In this document: positions 63,839-64,000 of the stretch, piece after piece | Position numbering within the stretch: the first letter of the stretch is position 1 | Layout: each line of letters begins with the position of its first letter | From: Varroa destructor | Lineage: Eukaryota; Arthropoda; Arachnida; Mesostigmata; Varroidae | Direction: 5' to 3' | Assembly: GCF_002443255.2 (NCBI RefSeq) | Contig: NW_019211456.1 | Location: forward strand, 14,654,229-14,718,228 | Length of the DNA stretch: 64,000 bases | The notes under the pieces: model-generated | What the model saw: the letters and a program-made list of their open reading frames with translations, nothing else | What the model was told of the DNA's origin: nothing | Databases searched by the model: none | Program-made: the position numbers and the translations under genes

Positions 63839-64000
63839 CTGTCGTTTAAATAAGAAAAAGGTGGCCAGACAACGAAATGAACATGTACATTATTTAGTAA
63901 TTGATTTTATGATCTTCACTAAGCATTTGCAACAAATGGAAGTGGCAATATAACCACTGGAACAGCTGCGTTAAATGTTTGCACTTCAGTTACCTCTACC
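63839..64000. other. Upstream intron of the sDscam-type gene, cut by the window edge
   Basis: No further exon is evident in the last bases. The leader and the first Ig domain or domains must lie outside the window. Confidence 0.4.

Noticed and set aside
1..64000. CRISPR arrays, bacterial operons, prophage or integrated virus
   Set aside because: Nothing supports any of these; the introns and domain content are metazoan.

Overview
The window is nuclear DNA of an animal. Genes are split by GT-AG introns of about 100 bases to several kb, the intergenic DNA is AT-rich and full of microsatellites and hairpins, and there is one 100-N assembly gap. The best taxonomic clue is a minus-strand immunoglobulin/fibronectin gene whose layout (Ig domains, exactly three FnIII domains, one membrane span, short tail) matches the shortened Dscam (sDscam) family described from chelicerates. 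I infer a chelicerate, perhaps a parasitiform mite. This rests on architecture, not on a database match.

Layout. (1) 0.5-8.3 kb, plus strand: a four-exon gene for a 489-residue multi-pass membrane protein I cannot name; its third intron carries two decayed mariner transposons. (2) 9.4-16.3 kb: two decayed copies of an acyl-CoA-synthetase/luciferase-like (AMP-binding) gene on the minus strand, apparently from an old tandem duplication. Between them lies a 261-bp, almost perfect inverted repeat around an AT microsatellite. (3) 16-26 kb: mostly unassigned DNA with one candidate orphan exon. (4) 26.1-28.8 kb, minus strand: a complete five-exon branched-chain amino-acid aminotransferase, probably mitochondrial. 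(5) 29-44 kb: a GC-richer block near 31 kb, three candidate plus-strand exons of unidentified genes, a tRNA-like relic and the assembly gap. (6) 44.2-44.9 kb, plus strand: a two-exon gene for a 112-residue secreted protein. (7) 45-51 kb: repeats, no convincing gene. (8) 51-63.8 kb, minus strand: the sDscam-type gene, ten exons joining in a single frame, with the 5' end beyond the right edge of the window.

The genes show no functional linkage; this is an ordinary metazoan gene neighbourhood. The parts most worth a second look are the sDscam gene (possible 93-nt cassette exon, two possible tails, a signal-peptide-like alternative start), the long inverted repeat, the duplicated AMP-binding pseudogenes, and the two orphan proteins. 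Exon joins were made by hand from splice motifs and reading-frame phase; no search or transcript data were available.
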